A DNA stretch of 35,102 nt from CBCXVS01 sp965178525 (GCA_965178525.1 CBCXVS010000037.1:1-35102); one strand, 5' to 3'; shown: positions 1 to 7,954, counted from the stretch's first letter. Translations and numbers: made by a program. Notes: a model not told the origin generated them from the letters alone.

Positions 1-95
1 GCGATTTACATGGGAACAAAGGTCAATTCGTTTCAGGCTTTTGAGTTTTTATTTCAACAAGTTGTCGCCGAATCACGTGAGGAACTTCGGTCTAG
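1..95 (+). repeat. 95-bp dispersed direct repeat, copy 1
   Basis: These bases recur in the same orientation at 19085-19179 with only about four substitutions. Both copies keep an open frame containing FQAFEFLFQQVVAESREELR. Similarity stops abruptly after CTAG in both copies. The copy therefore looks like the edge of a duplicated or mobile sequence fused in front of the NUDIX gene, not like part of that gene. The left limit cannot be seen because the window begins here. Confidence 0.8.
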
Positions 96-110
96 CGGCA
101 TGGTTTTGGC

Positions 111-115
111 GGAGG
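111..115 (+). promoter_or_regulatory. Ribosome binding site deciding the NUDIX start
   Basis: GGAGG lies 11 bases before the ATG at 127, just ahead of the zinc-ribbon coding sequence. Earlier in-frame ATGs lie inside the dispersed repeat or lack such a site, so the start at 127 is preferred. Confidence 0.55.
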
Positions 116-126
116 ATCAAACGGAC

Positions 127-639
127 ATGCCACGACATTTTCGGTACTGTCCACACTGCGCGACGCCTTTTACTCTCCGGATTATGCATGCGCATGAACG
201 CATGGTATGCCCCTCCTGCAACTTCATTTTCTGGCAAAATCCCGTCGTGGGTGTTGCCATCATTGTGCTAGACGGCGATCGTATCCTGCTCGGGCGTCGA
301 GCGCGGGGGCTGTATAAAGGCGCCTGGTGCATTCCGTGTGGTTACGTGGAGTATGATGAAGACGTGCGCCACGCCGCGCAACGGGAGTTTCAAGAAGAAA
401 CCGGCTTGCTGGTCGAGGTTGGGAAGGTGTATACGGTACACTCCAATTTCCACAACCCGGCGATGCATTCGGTCGGCATTTGGTTCCGGGGCACAGTCAT
501 AAGCGGCACGCTGCGCCCAGCCGATGATATCGATGAGGTGGCGTATGTCGCCTTGAGCAGCCCACCAGAGAACCTCGCGTTTCCCACTGATCGGCTGGTG
601 CTGGAGCAGCTACAGCGTGAGTATGATGCCGCTGGTTAA
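127..639 (+). CDS. NUDIX hydrolase with N-terminal zinc ribbon
   Basis: The protein (170 residues from this start) should hydrolyse a nucleoside diphosphate linked to another moiety, such as ADP-ribose or NAD-type substrates, in the cytoplasm. Two CxxC knuckles (CPHC near residue 8 and CPSC near residue 28) form a zinc ribbon like that of NudC and related ADP-ribose pyrophosphatases. A complete NUDIX box follows: GYVEYDE, seven residues, then REFQEETGL, which matches GX5EX7REUXEEXGU. The IPCGYVE variant with Cys before the Gly is seen in this zinc-ribbon subfamily. The frame is open further upstream into the 95-bp repeat, but a Shine-Dalgarno sequence favours the start given here. Its stop lies 8 bases from the end of the convergent amidase gene. 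The exact substrate cannot be read from sequence. Confidence 0.9.
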   Translation: MPRHFRYCPHCATPFTLRIMHAHERMVCPSCNFIFWQNPVVGVAIIVLDGDRILLGRRARGLYKGAWCIPCGYVEYDEDVRHAAQREFQEETGLLVEVGKVYTVHSNFHNPAMHSVGIWFRGTVISGTLRPADDIDEVAYVALSSPPENLAFPTDRLVLEQLQREYDAAG

Positions 640-647
640 GTCCGTTC

Positions 648-1997
648 CTACACAGGCGGTATCAACGTCACATCCAGGGTCATTTCACACCAGCGGGCAG
701 CGCGCAGCAGCCGTTCCTCCTGCAGTGCCGGGGCCATCAGTTGAATGCCCAATGGCATCCCTGTCTGACTCCGCCCGCTCGGCAATGCGATAGCCGGCAC
801 ACCGGCATAGGTCCAAGGCGCCTGAAAGCTCGCATCGCCCGTGGTCGTGAGGTCACGGGGTGCCGGAGCCGGTGTCGCCGGTGTGAGTAAAATATCCACG
901 TCCTGAAACATCTGCCCCACCTCATCTTGGAAGAGCCGCCGCAAACGCTGCGCCCGGAGATAGTCGACTCCCGGAATGACAAGGCCGGATTCGATCGTTT
1001 CCCGTAATTTCGGTCCATATTGTTCATGTTGCGTCATGAACATATCAGCGTGAAACGCGGCCGCTTCAACTTTCATGACGATACGATGGGCCGCCAAGAC
1101 GGAACCGAAACTCGGCGGCAATGCCACCTCCTGTATGGCGGCGCCAGCGCGGGCCAGTTGCTGTGCGATCGCTTCCGTGTGTTGCCGAGTCTCGGCATCG
1201 GCATGCTCGGCAAAATATCCCTGTAACACGCCAATACGCGGGGAGGCATCAGCCTGCTGTACGGCCATGACATAATCACCAGGCGGTTCGGGGATGGACC
1301 CTGGGTCGTGGCGATCATACCCCGCGATCGCTTGCAGCACGGCGGCGGCGTCCGCCACGCTTCGCACCAGGATCCCCACATGGTCTAGACACCAACTCAC
1401 CGGAATGACACCATATCGGCTGATCCGCCCATAGGTCGGTTTGAGCCCGACAATACCGTTATAGGCGGCAGGACGGAGCGTCGAACCGCCCGTCTGCGAT
1501 CCTAGAGCCGCAGGAATCATGCACGCCGCCACCGCTGCGGCTGAGCCGCTGCTCGAGCCGCCGGGCGTGTGCGCCGTATTCCACGGATTCCGCGTTGGTG
1601 ACGGGTCCGCGGTGGCAAACTCGGTCGTAACCGTTTTGCCCATGATCATCGCGCCTGCCTCCTTCAGTCGAACCACGGACGTGGCATCGTAGTCCGGTAC
1701 AAAATCAGCATAAACGCGCGACCCGGCCGTGGTGCGCAGACCCGCCGTGTAGAAAATGTCCTTGAGCCCCACCGGCACGCCACAGAGGCCGCCGATACGC
1801 TCTCCCCGTTGCACCTTCCGTTCGCCGCGCCGCGCCGCCTCTAGCGCCCCATCCCGATCAAGCGTAACCCATGCTTGCAGCGTTGGCTCTAACGCATCAA
1901 TACGTTTGAAGCAATCCTCAACGACGGCCACAGGCGAGACATCACCCTGACGCACAAGAGTCCCGACCTCAGTAAGTCCAAGGGTATGGAACGCCAT
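648..1997 (-). CDS. Amidase-signature amidohydrolase, AtzE/GatA-like
   Basis: This is a 449-residue cytoplasmic amidase-signature enzyme that hydrolyses an amide bond with a Ser-cisSer-Lys triad. The lysine lies in VGLKDIF, the cis-serine in the GGSSSGS loop, and the nucleophile in QTGGSTLRPA, followed by the family sequence YNGIVGLKPTYGRIS. The frame continues 20 codons upstream, but those codons include GGKGGQK, which is the Shine-Dalgarno sequence AAGGAGG read as protein. The ATG at 1997 is therefore the better start. The gene directly upstream encodes a DUF4089/AtzG-like peptide, as in 1-carboxybiuret hydrolase operons of cyanuric acid and urea-type nitrogen metabolism. That pairing argues for an AtzE-type subunit rather than the tRNA amidotransferase GatA, since gatB and gatC are not adjacent. 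The natural substrate is inferred only. Confidence 0.9.
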   Translation of the reverse strand: MAFHTLGLTEVGTLVRQGDVSPVAVVEDCFKRIDALEPTLQAWVTLDRDGALEAARRGERKVQRGERIGGLCGVPVGLKDIFYTAGLRTTAGSRVYADFVPDYDATSVVRLKEAGAMIMGKTVTTEFATADPSPTRNPWNTAHTPGGSSSGSAAAVAACMIPAALGSQTGGSTLRPAAYNGIVGLKPTYGRISRYGVIPVSWCLDHVGILVRSVADAAAVLQAIAGYDRHDPGSIPEPPGDYVMAVQQADASPRIGVLQGYFAEHADAETRQHTEAIAQQLARAGAAIQEVALPPSFGSVLAAHRIVMKVEAAAFHADMFMTQHEQYGPKLRETIESGLVIPGVDYLRAQRLRRLFQDEVGQMFQDVDILLTPATPAPAPRDLTTTGDASFQAPWTYAGVPAIALPSGRSQTGMPLGIQLMAPALQEERLLRAARWCEMTLDVTLIPPV

Positions 1998-2004
1998 CTT
2001 CTGC

Positions 2005-2011
2005 CCTCCTT
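2005..2011 (-). promoter_or_regulatory. Ribosome binding site deciding the amidase start
   Basis: Read on the minus strand this is AAGGAGG, 7 bases before the ATG at 1997. It lies inside the upstream extension of the open frame, which supports the shorter protein. Confidence 0.7.
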
Positions 2012-2072
2012 TTCCACCAGTACCGGTAGGTATGACAAGGCTCATCTCTTGTCTCATGCTGTCCGCGGCGCC

Positions 2073-2249
2073 TCAAAAGAACCGTGGTTCGAGATCCGGC
2101 GGCAATGTATAGGCGTCCATGGTGACAATCTGCTCCGCCGTCTGCTGCAATCCCGGACGTTGCCGTGCCGCCTCGTCTTCTCCCCAAAGACAGTGGGCCT
2201 GAGCTAAGAGTCCATCGAGGACCTCCGCCGCCGTCCGTGTAGTGGTCAT
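2073..2249 (-). CDS. AtzG-like (DUF4089) small amidase partner
   Basis: This 58-residue protein matches the pattern of the AtzG-like family (DUF4089), small helical subunits that bind AtzE-type amidases. It has an N-terminal helix (AAEVLDGLLAQAH), a central RPGLQQTAEQI motif like the family's RPGV-x-x-NL, and a C-terminal LPPDLEPRFF like the family's L-P-x-x-x-EP-x-F. AGGAGG lies 9 bases before the ATG. The gene ends 75 bases before the preferred amidase start, so the two are probably one operon and the products probably form a heteromer. A longer frame begins upstream but without a better start. The match is by eye and the protein is short, so some doubt remains. Confidence 0.7.
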   Translation of the reverse strand: MTTTRTAAEVLDGLLAQAHCLWGEDEAARQRPGLQQTAEQIVTMDAYTLPPDLEPRFF

Positions 2250-2632
2250 CGCGCCATTCCTCCTATGTCTCGCTGATTGGCGAGCCCTCGTACCAGCTGA
2301 TGAAGTACCTGGCCACAATCAGCTGCCTCATGTGTTCACCCTTTCCTTGACCACTTGCCCCGAAGCCGCACGACTATAGTCATGTACATATATCCCTGTC
2401 AAGCCGCGACATCTTGCCCCAAACCAGGTGATCCACAGCGGTTTTCCAGGTAGGGATCGATCCGAAGGAAGTATGACGGCCACAGCAGTGTCGACTCGAC
2501 ACCCAGAGAGGAGAACAGAGGATGAGAGAGAAAAAGGCAGTTATACAGGGGAAATCGCCCTACAGGCCATAGGGCGTTCAGAGGCTCATGTACGGACAAT
2601 ATTCTCGATGGAAGCGGGGATGATCAAGTCGT
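2250..2632. other. Intergenic stretch, no gene recognised
   Basis: This divides the atzG-like gene from the HPt fragment. Both flanking genes lie on the minus strand, so it should hold the promoter of the amidase operon and the 3' end of the kinase locus. The short open frames here show no recognisable motif. No convincing terminator hairpin was seen. Confidence 0.4.
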
Positions 2633-2866
2633 CTACGGCAACGTATTCAACGTTGACTTGACACGCTCGAATTCGATCTCCAATTGTTCAATGAGAGAGG
2701 CGGCCTCGTCCAGCAGCCCAGCCTGCCCTTGTTCTTCCAGCACCGTACACAACCGGGTTATGGGCTCGGCCCCCAAATTACTACTGCTGCCTTTCAGCGT
2801 ATGCGCAGCTTCCCGCAATCCCTCGGCACTGTCCTGGGTGAGCGCCTCTCGCATCATATCGAGCAT
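2633..2866 (-). pseudogene. HPt phosphotransfer domain, detached 3' part of the hybrid kinase
   Basis: The frame encodes the main part of a histidine phosphotransfer domain. The phosphorylatable histidine lies in AAHTLKGSSSNLGA, the standard HPt motif, followed by helices typical of the four-helix bundle. The first helix of the same domain (VELVAELIELFI) ends the upstream REC-REC frame, so the domain is cut in two. Removing one TA unit from the TATATA run between the frames joins them as ELFIDNTPLMLDMM, a normal HPt sequence. As it stands the fragment has no convincing own start with a ribosome site. It may be untranslated, or made only by frameshifting. A sequencing or assembly error is possible. 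Confidence 0.75.
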
Positions 2867-2880
2867 CAGCGGGGTGTTAT

Positions 2881-3843
2881 CTATATAAACAGTTCAATCA
2901 GCTCTGCCACGAGCTCTACTCCATGCTCCTCTTGCAGATAGTGTAGGCGATCATGCATATCGTCTTCCCTTCTTGTGGTAACATTGACAGGGGCCGTCTC
3001 AATCTCTGACATCTCTTCCGGCTTATACGGGAGTAGCACGGCGTACAACTCCTCGGCCTGTACGGGTTTGCTCAAGTAGCCGTCCATCCCGGCTTGCAAG
3101 CAGCGCTGGCGGTCACTGGGCATCGCATTTGCGGTCATAGCGATAATCGGTATGTGCTTCCCGGTTTGGGCTTCACGCTTCCGGATGACCGCAGTCGCTT
3201 CAAAGCCGTCCATTTCCGGCATCTGGCAATCCATGAAGATGCAATCGTAGGCAATGCGCGTTGTGGCCTCGAGGGCTTTACGCCCGTTGGCAGCCAAGTC
3301 CACACGGCAACCGAATTTCTCCAGAATGATGGCGGCCACTTTTTGGTTGATGGCATTATCCTCCACTACCAGCACCTTCAGGCCTAACGCCGTGTCGTCC
3401 TCCGTCGGCTCGGGATGCGGAACATGTGGCGCAGCCTGTGTCATTGGCCCCATTCCCATCGCGGTTGCCACACACGCGGCGAGATGCGCGTGACGCACCG
3501 GTTTCGTTAAACACGCGGCAAAGCCAAGACGGAGTGCTTCTTGCCGATGGCGCCGCTGCCCAAAGGACGTCAAGAGGACGAGGTGGAGAGCGGCGAGATC
3601 CGGATGGCTCTTGATCATATGCGTAAAATCGAGAACATCTATACCAGGTGTCTGGTGGTCGAGAATCACGGCGTCATAGGGGTGGCCGTCACGATATGCC
3701 TCCTGCAGGCAAGCCAAAACAGTAGAGCCGTCTTGTATGCATGTCGTCTCCACGCCCCAGGAGTTTAGGTACATTTCAAGGAAGGTCTGAAGCGTCGCAT
3801 TCGCGTTCACACAGAGTATTCGTGTGCCATACAAATTGGGCAT
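2881..3843 (-). CDS. Tandem response-receiver protein (REC-REC), middle part of split hybrid kinase
   Basis: Two receiver domains follow each other. The first (residues about 5-125) keeps the phospho-acceptor in VILDHQTPG and the lysine in LTKP, but its acidic pocket reads CVNAN rather than DD, so it is probably degenerate. The second (about 155-275) is canonical, with VEDN, the acceptor Asp in FMDCQMPEMDG and lysine in LSKPV. The C-terminus carries the first helix of an HPt domain and then stops. The start overlaps the end of the kinase frame within a 14-bp tandem duplication, and its ATG lies in one copy of that unit. It may be translated by coupling to the kinase, or it may simply be the broken middle of a once continuous kinase-REC-REC-HPt protein, which is the simpler reading. 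Confidence 0.85.
   Translation of the reverse strand: MPNLYGTRILCVNANATLQTFLEMYLNSWGVETTCIQDGSTVLACLQEAYRDGHPYDAVILDHQTPGIDVLDFTHMIKSHPDLAALHLVLLTSFGQRRHRQEALRLGFAACLTKPVRHAHLAACVATAMGMGPMTQAAPHVPHPEPTEDDTALGLKVLVVEDNAINQKVAAIILEKFGCRVDLAANGRKALEATTRIAYDCIFMDCQMPEMDGFEATAVIRKREAQTGKHIPIIAMTANAMPSDRQRCLQAGMDGYLSKPVQAEELYAVLLPYKPEEMSEIETAPVNVTTRREDDMHDRLHYLQEEHGVELVAELIELFI
2882..2887 (-). repeat. TA dinucleotide run at the HPt frame break
   Basis: Three TA units sit exactly where the REC-REC frame ends and the HPt frame must begin. Two units instead of three restore a continuous HPt domain. Confidence 0.65.
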
Positions 3844-5693
3844 AATGGGTTGGGCATAATGGGCAAGGTCGCGTTGTGTGGGACAGGCCGGCTGGGGAGA
3901 TGAGCCGTGAACCAGAATGTACTGCCGTGCCCGGCTTGACTTTCGATACCAATCTGGCCACCCATGATCTCGACCAGCCGCTTGGAAATCGCCAATCCCA
4001 AGCCCGTTCCCCCATGTTTACGGGTCGTCGAGCCATCGGCTTGTCTAAAGGCCTGGAATAACTGCTCCTGTACCTCAGGCGCGATCCCAATACCGGTGTC
4101 GGTGACGGCAAACCGCAGTCTCCCATTGCGCCCCTTGTCTTCAGCCCGCGTGACGTGTACGATAACCTCGCCGCTTTCCGTGAACTTCACGGCATTCCCC
4201 ACCAAATTGGTGAGAACCTGCCGCAGGCGTCCAGGATCACCTTCGACCCAGGTCGGCACAGCCGCATGCACCAAACAGGCCAGCTCAAGTCCCTTGGCAG
4301 ACGCTTGCTCCGCCAGTAACTCCAGCACGTCTTCCACCGCACGGCGCAGATCGAAGCCGATGATCTCCAATTCCATTTTCCCGGCTTCGATCTTGGAAAA
4401 GTCAAAGATATCGTTGATGATAGAGAGAAGCGCCTTGCCAGAGCGACGAATCGTTTCGGCATAATCATGCTGCTCCTGGGTTAACGCCGTATCCAGGAGG
4501 AGTCCGGTCATCCCGATCACGCCGTTCATCGGTGTGCGGATTTCATGGCTCATCGTGGCCAAAAATTCGCTTTTGGCATGCGCAGCTGTCTCTGCAGCTT
4601 CTTTGGCGTGCCGGAGCTCCGCCTCGGATTGCTTGCGTGTCGTGATATCCTCCACAACTGCAAAATACCCTGCGACCGCGCTCTCTGGTGCAAGATGCGG
4701 TACATACTTGGCACTGACATAGCGGGTCTCACTGTCATCATATGGAACCTCATACTCGAAAGATACCTCTCGACCCGATAGCACCGTATCAATTTGGTCT
4801 TTAAGTTGCCGGTACGTGCTTTCACCGACTACGTCCAGCACGTGTTGTCCATAGAAAGCGGTTGGCTTTTGCGCCCACTGCTGCAGCGTTTTATTGGCAA
4901 AACGAAATCGGCGTTTATGGTCGATGTAGGCAATCGCCATAGGAAGATTATCGACGACCAAACGCACGCGTTCTTCGCTGCGCCGCTGAGCTGTTTCAGC
5001 TTGCTTGCGCTCGGTGATATCAATCCCGGTGGCGATGAGATACTTCCGGCCTCCGGCCTCGGTCGTGAGTACCGTATGGGTCCAAGCGATGAGACGAGGG
5101 CGTCGATTTTTCGTGATGAGAATATATTCGCTTTTTGACGGAATCTGCGGGGGGAAACGGGTGAAGGCCGATTGTAGGCGTGGTTGCTCTTGCAGCACCA
5201 GGAAATCCCACAAGGGTTGGTTCTCGACCTCATCGAAGGCATAGCCCATAACCTGTTCCCAGGCCTGATTCACACGGACGATGCGACCTTCCGTGTTCAG
5301 CACTATCACCAAGGCCTCGGTGGTATCGAGAATGGCCGAAAGGAAATGACTTTCATGCCGTAATATATCCTCACTATGACGGTGTTGGATGGTGAGTAAT
5401 GCGGTCACCCAGACAGCCACCATGACAAGTATGCGGTTGAGCTCGATATGCCAGAAGGCATCATCATGGAATGCAAGGACACTACCGAGGATGGTCATCC
5501 CGGTACAAGCGACGGCAACTTTGACGATGTCGCGACGCTGTACAAACCAGAATGAGGCTAAGACGACAACAATGACATACAACACAGGACCGGCCCCACC
5601 CATAGGTGATGACAGGTCGGCAAGGAACACACCGAGCGCAAGCAGCAAGGTCGCGATCTGCGGCCACATGTAAAGCATTTTTTCTGTGCACAT
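3807..5693 (-). CDS. Membrane-anchored PAS-PAS hybrid histidine kinase (kinase part)
   Basis: This 628-residue protein starts with about four hydrophobic segments (residues about 8-105), so it sits in the inner membrane. Two PAS domains follow, near residues 120-235 (ending DITERK) and 245-360 (ending DITTRK). A short coiled coil leads to the HisKA domain with its phospho-accepting histidine in SHEIRTPMNG. The ATPase domain has N box NLVGNAVKFT, G1 DTGIGI and G2 GGTGLGLAIS. The protein ends shortly after the ATPase domain, where hybrid kinases normally continue into receivers. The receivers lie immediately downstream in another frame, because a perfect 14-bp duplication shifts the reading. 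The sensed signal is unknown. No dedicated response regulator sits beside it; the LuxR-type regulator two genes upstream is a possible partner only by proximity. Confidence 0.92.
   Translation of the reverse strand: MCTEKMLYMWPQIATLLLALGVFLADLSSPMGGAGPVLYVIVVVLASFWFVQRRDIVKVAVACTGMTILGSVLAFHDDAFWHIELNRILVMVAVWVTALLTIQHRHSEDILRHESHFLSAILDTTEALVIVLNTEGRIVRVNQAWEQVMGYAFDEVENQPLWDFLVLQEQPRLQSAFTRFPPQIPSKSEYILITKNRRPRLIAWTHTVLTTEAGGRKYLIATGIDITERKQAETAQRRSEERVRLVVDNLPMAIAYIDHKRRFRFANKTLQQWAQKPTAFYGQHVLDVVGESTYRQLKDQIDTVLSGREVSFEYEVPYDDSETRYVSAKYVPHLAPESAVAGYFAVVEDITTRKQSEAELRHAKEAAETAAHAKSEFLATMSHEIRTPMNGVIGMTGLLLDTALTQEQHDYAETIRRSGKALLSIINDIFDFSKIEAGKMELEIIGFDLRRAVEDVLELLAEQASAKGLELACLVHAAVPTWVEGDPGRLRQVLTNLVGNAVKFTESGEVIVHVTRAEDKGRNGRLRFAVTDTGIGIAPEVQEQLFQAFRQADGSTTRKHGGTGLGLAISKRLVEIMGGQIGIESQAGHGSTFWFTAHLPSRPVPHNATLPIMPNPLCPICMAHEYSV
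3836..3863 (-). repeat. Perfect 14-bp tandem duplication breaking the hybrid kinase
   Basis: The unit CCCATTATGCCCAA (minus strand) occurs twice with no mismatch and no spacer. Because 14 is not a multiple of three it shifts the frame. With one copy removed the kinase and receiver frames join as LPIMPNLYGTRIL. Confidence 0.9.
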
Positions 5694-6052
5694 GAGGGGT
5701 GTCCTACTTAGCAGACATGGCTCAACATATGGCGAGGGGACATAGATAGGCTCGGAATTCCCTGCCTCTCTTCAGTCTATAAGCGAGCGTTGTGTGCCCT
5801 ATCGGCACAAAGAGAATAGAACATAAACCAGGTGAGGCGTCTCGCTCCTGCCGTGCTTTTAGGGTTGATCCGACGATGCAGCAGGGTTTCGATTTCTTGA
5901 TCGTAGAAGCCTTCTCTCAAACTCAAGTATGAATCAACAAGCAGCTCCCAGAGACATGGCAAGCGACGCATCGACGCCCGATGAGAGGGGCTTGAAACCG
6001 GAGGGGATCGGAAGAGAAGGCCCTGATAGCTCGAGGGGATTGAAGCAAAATT
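5694..6052. other. Intergenic stretch upstream of the sensor kinase
   Basis: This separates the sensor kinase from the reductase gene, both on the minus strand. It should contain the kinase promoter. A 64-codon frame at 5777-5971 on the minus strand has no recognisable motif and no ribosome site, and I do not call it a gene. No repeat, tRNA or clear terminator was seen. Confidence 0.4.
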
Positions 6053-7072
6053 TTACGCTGGTGCTGGCTGGAGCCTGACCAGTATTTTTCCCATATTATC
6101 ACCCGTGAACAAACCGATGAACGCTTTGGGTGCGTTCTCGATACCCTCCACGATCGTCTCCTCCCACTTCATCTTGCCAGCTGTGATCCGTGCGCGCATA
6201 GCAGTCTGGAATTGGGGCTGTCGATCCATATGGTCGGACACGATGAATCCCTGTAAGATCAGGCGCTTGCGAACGGCAAAGCGCAGGTTGGCCGGTCCTG
6301 GCGAAGCCTCATTGTACTGGGAGATCATGCCACACAAAGCGATCCGTCCAAACTCGTTCATCTGCTCAAGGGCGGCTTCCAAATGGGCGCCGCCGACGTT
6401 TTCGAAATAGATGTCGACGCCGTTCGGACAGTGGCGATCGAGTTCTTCTGTAAGTGACGCGACTTCCTTGTAATTGAACGCGGCATCAACCCCGGCGACA
6501 TCACGTAACCATTGGACCTTTGCCGGGGAACCAGCACTCCCGACCACACGGCAGCCCTTAATCTTGGCGACCTGGCAGACAACCGAGCCGACGGCCCCTG
6601 CGGCAGCGGACACAAAGACGGTGTCACCGGCTTTGGGCTTACCAATGTCCAGGAGTCCGACATACGCCGTCATCCCCGGCATACCCATCGTGCCGAGATA
6701 CGCTTGCAACGGCACATGCGTGGGATCGACCCGTGTGAGGTCCGTGCCAGCCGACGTGTAGTATTCACGCCACCCCTGCCGCCCCAAAACATAGTCGCTA
6801 ACTTCACACGTGGTGTTGCCCTGGGTCCGGATGACTTGCCCGACACACCCACCGTCCAAAGCCTGTCCGAGCTGAAACGGAGCGACATAACTCGGCTGGT
6901 CGTACATGCGCCCGCGCATGTAGGGATCGACCGACATATAGTGGTTCTGCACGAGCACTTCGCCCTCATGCAAGGCGGGAATCGGGACTTCGGCGAGCTC
7001 GAAATCCGCCTCGCTCGGCAGACCGACAGGACGGCGCTTCAAACGAATTTCACGGCTCATGCTTGCTGCCAT
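6053..7072 (-). CDS. NADP-dependent medium-chain reductase (leukotriene B4 dehydrogenase/CurA type)
   Basis: The 339-residue protein belongs to the zinc-free medium-chain dehydrogenase/reductase group that reduces the double bond of enones, prostaglandin-like compounds or curcumin with NADPH. The N-terminal GroES-like part has the group motif SVDPYMRGRM. The Rossmann part has VFVSAAAGAVGSVVCQVAKI, with the glycines of the nucleotide loop, and later FENVGGAHLEAAL. The frame is open about 100 codons further upstream, but that stretch overlaps the next gene. The ATG at 7072 has GGGAG about 7 bases ahead. The length agrees with the family. It lies 40 bases downstream of the LuxR-type regulator and may be co-transcribed with it. 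Confidence 0.92.
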   Translation of the reverse strand: MAASMSREIRLKRRPVGLPSEADFELAEVPIPALHEGEVLVQNHYMSVDPYMRGRMYDQPSYVAPFQLGQALDGGCVGQVIRTQGNTTCEVSDYVLGRQGWREYYTSAGTDLTRVDPTHVPLQAYLGTMGMPGMTAYVGLLDIGKPKAGDTVFVSAAAGAVGSVVCQVAKIKGCRVVGSAGSPAKVQWLRDVAGVDAAFNYKEVASLTEELDRHCPNGVDIYFENVGGAHLEAALEQMNEFGRIALCGMISQYNEASPGPANLRFAVRKRLILQGFIVSDHMDRQPQFQTAMRARITAGKMKWEETIVEGIENAPKAFIGLFTGDNMGKILVRLQPAPA

Positions 7073-7112
7073 GGTTTGCTCCCTGGTTGAGTTGTCTCTG
7101 AATATGGCTAGG

Positions 7113-7772
7113 TCACAACAGCACCCATCCTCGGCGCGTGGCGCGAACCACCGCATCTGTGCGGCTCTGCGCCCCGAGTTTGCCCATAACGGCGTTGACA
7201 TGAAATTTGACGGTGTGTTCGCTAATATGCAGACGATCGGCGATAACTTTGTTGGGCAAGCCCTCGGCCAACAGGTGCAACACGTCCTGTTCACGCGGTG
7301 TGAGCGCATCAACGAGTGGTGCAGGTTCTGCCTGGTGCATGGGTAACAGGGATGTCGCAAGCAACCCATCAAGCACGACTAAGCCCTGTACGGCAGCATG
7401 CAAGGATGCCACCAGCGGGTCGACCTGAACGTCTCTGAACAGCAGACAGCGTGCGCCGGCGTCCCAGGCTGCAACCGCATGAGACGCATCGGATAACACA
7501 ACGGCTACCGGAACCCCGGTATCCTGCAGTGCCGCCAGGTGTTCCAGATGTGTCCCGGGCGATTCCTGCTCGGCATCGGCCGACCGCTCCCAACCCAGGT
7601 CCCATAGCACCACATCCGGACGATAGACACCCACCCCGGATATGGCATCCGCATCTGCCGCCATCTGCCCAACCACAACGCCATCAGGCCGGTTGGCAAA
7701 CATTGCCGCCAGCCCCCCCCGGGCGAGGGGATCATCCGCGACAATCAGCACACGTAGAGGTATCACGGACAT
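7113..7772 (-). CDS. LuxR/NarL-type response regulator
   Basis: This 219-residue DNA-binding regulator has an N-terminal receiver domain (IVADDPLARGG; likely phospho-acceptor Asp in VVLWDLGW) and a C-terminal LuxR-type helix-turn-helix, LTPREQDVLHLLAEGLPNK followed by HISEHTVKFHVNAVMGKL. The switch serine in VLSDAS is present, but the normally invariant receiver lysine appears replaced by arginine in CLLFRDV. Phosphorylation signalling may therefore be altered. The gene is divergent from the sodium:solute symporter, so the shared upstream region could be its control site. No kinase gene is directly attached. Confidence 0.9.
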   Translation of the reverse strand: MSVIPLRVLIVADDPLARGGLAAMFANRPDGVVVGQMAADADAISGVGVYRPDVVLWDLGWERSADAEQESPGTHLEHLAALQDTGVPVAVVLSDASHAVAAWDAGARCLLFRDVQVDPLVASLHAAVQGLVVLDGLLATSLLPMHQAEPAPLVDALTPREQDVLHLLAEGLPNKVIADRLHISEHTVKFHVNAVMGKLGAQSRTDAVVRATRRGWVLL

Positions 7773-7852
7773 GGTCCGATCCTTGTGGCTCGTTTTCGTC
7801 TAGACGCTACGGTCGGTACGGCTTATCATCGAATCAATTATAAGGAGCGGAT

Positions 7853-7954
7853 ATGGCAACGTGTACTCGAGCCACCCAAAGCTTCCCTTCCGGAAATATG
7901 GGTAGAGACACCTCATGGCATCGCCCTTCACGCTTTATGCGAGCGATTGGCTGA
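7853..7954 (+). CDS. Possible 33-residue leader peptide ahead of the symporter
   Basis: The ATG follows the strong ribosome site AAGGAG by 6 bases, whereas the symporter start 62 bases later has only a weak site. The short frame runs 40 bases into the symporter gene in another frame and then stops. It could couple translation of the transporter, or mark an old frame change at the transporter's 5' end. The peptide itself has no recognisable motif. Confidence 0.3.
   Translation: MATCTRATQSFPSGNMGRDTSWHRPSRFMRAIG

Noticed and set aside
2428..2661. 77-codon hypothetical gene upstream of the HPt fragment
   Set aside because: It overlaps the HPt coding region at its end and has no family-like sequence.
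7073..7372. N-terminal extension of the reductase by 100 residues
   Set aside because: It lies opposite no clean gene start, overlaps the LuxR-type gene, is cysteine-rich and irregular, and a proper ribosome site precedes the ATG at 7072.
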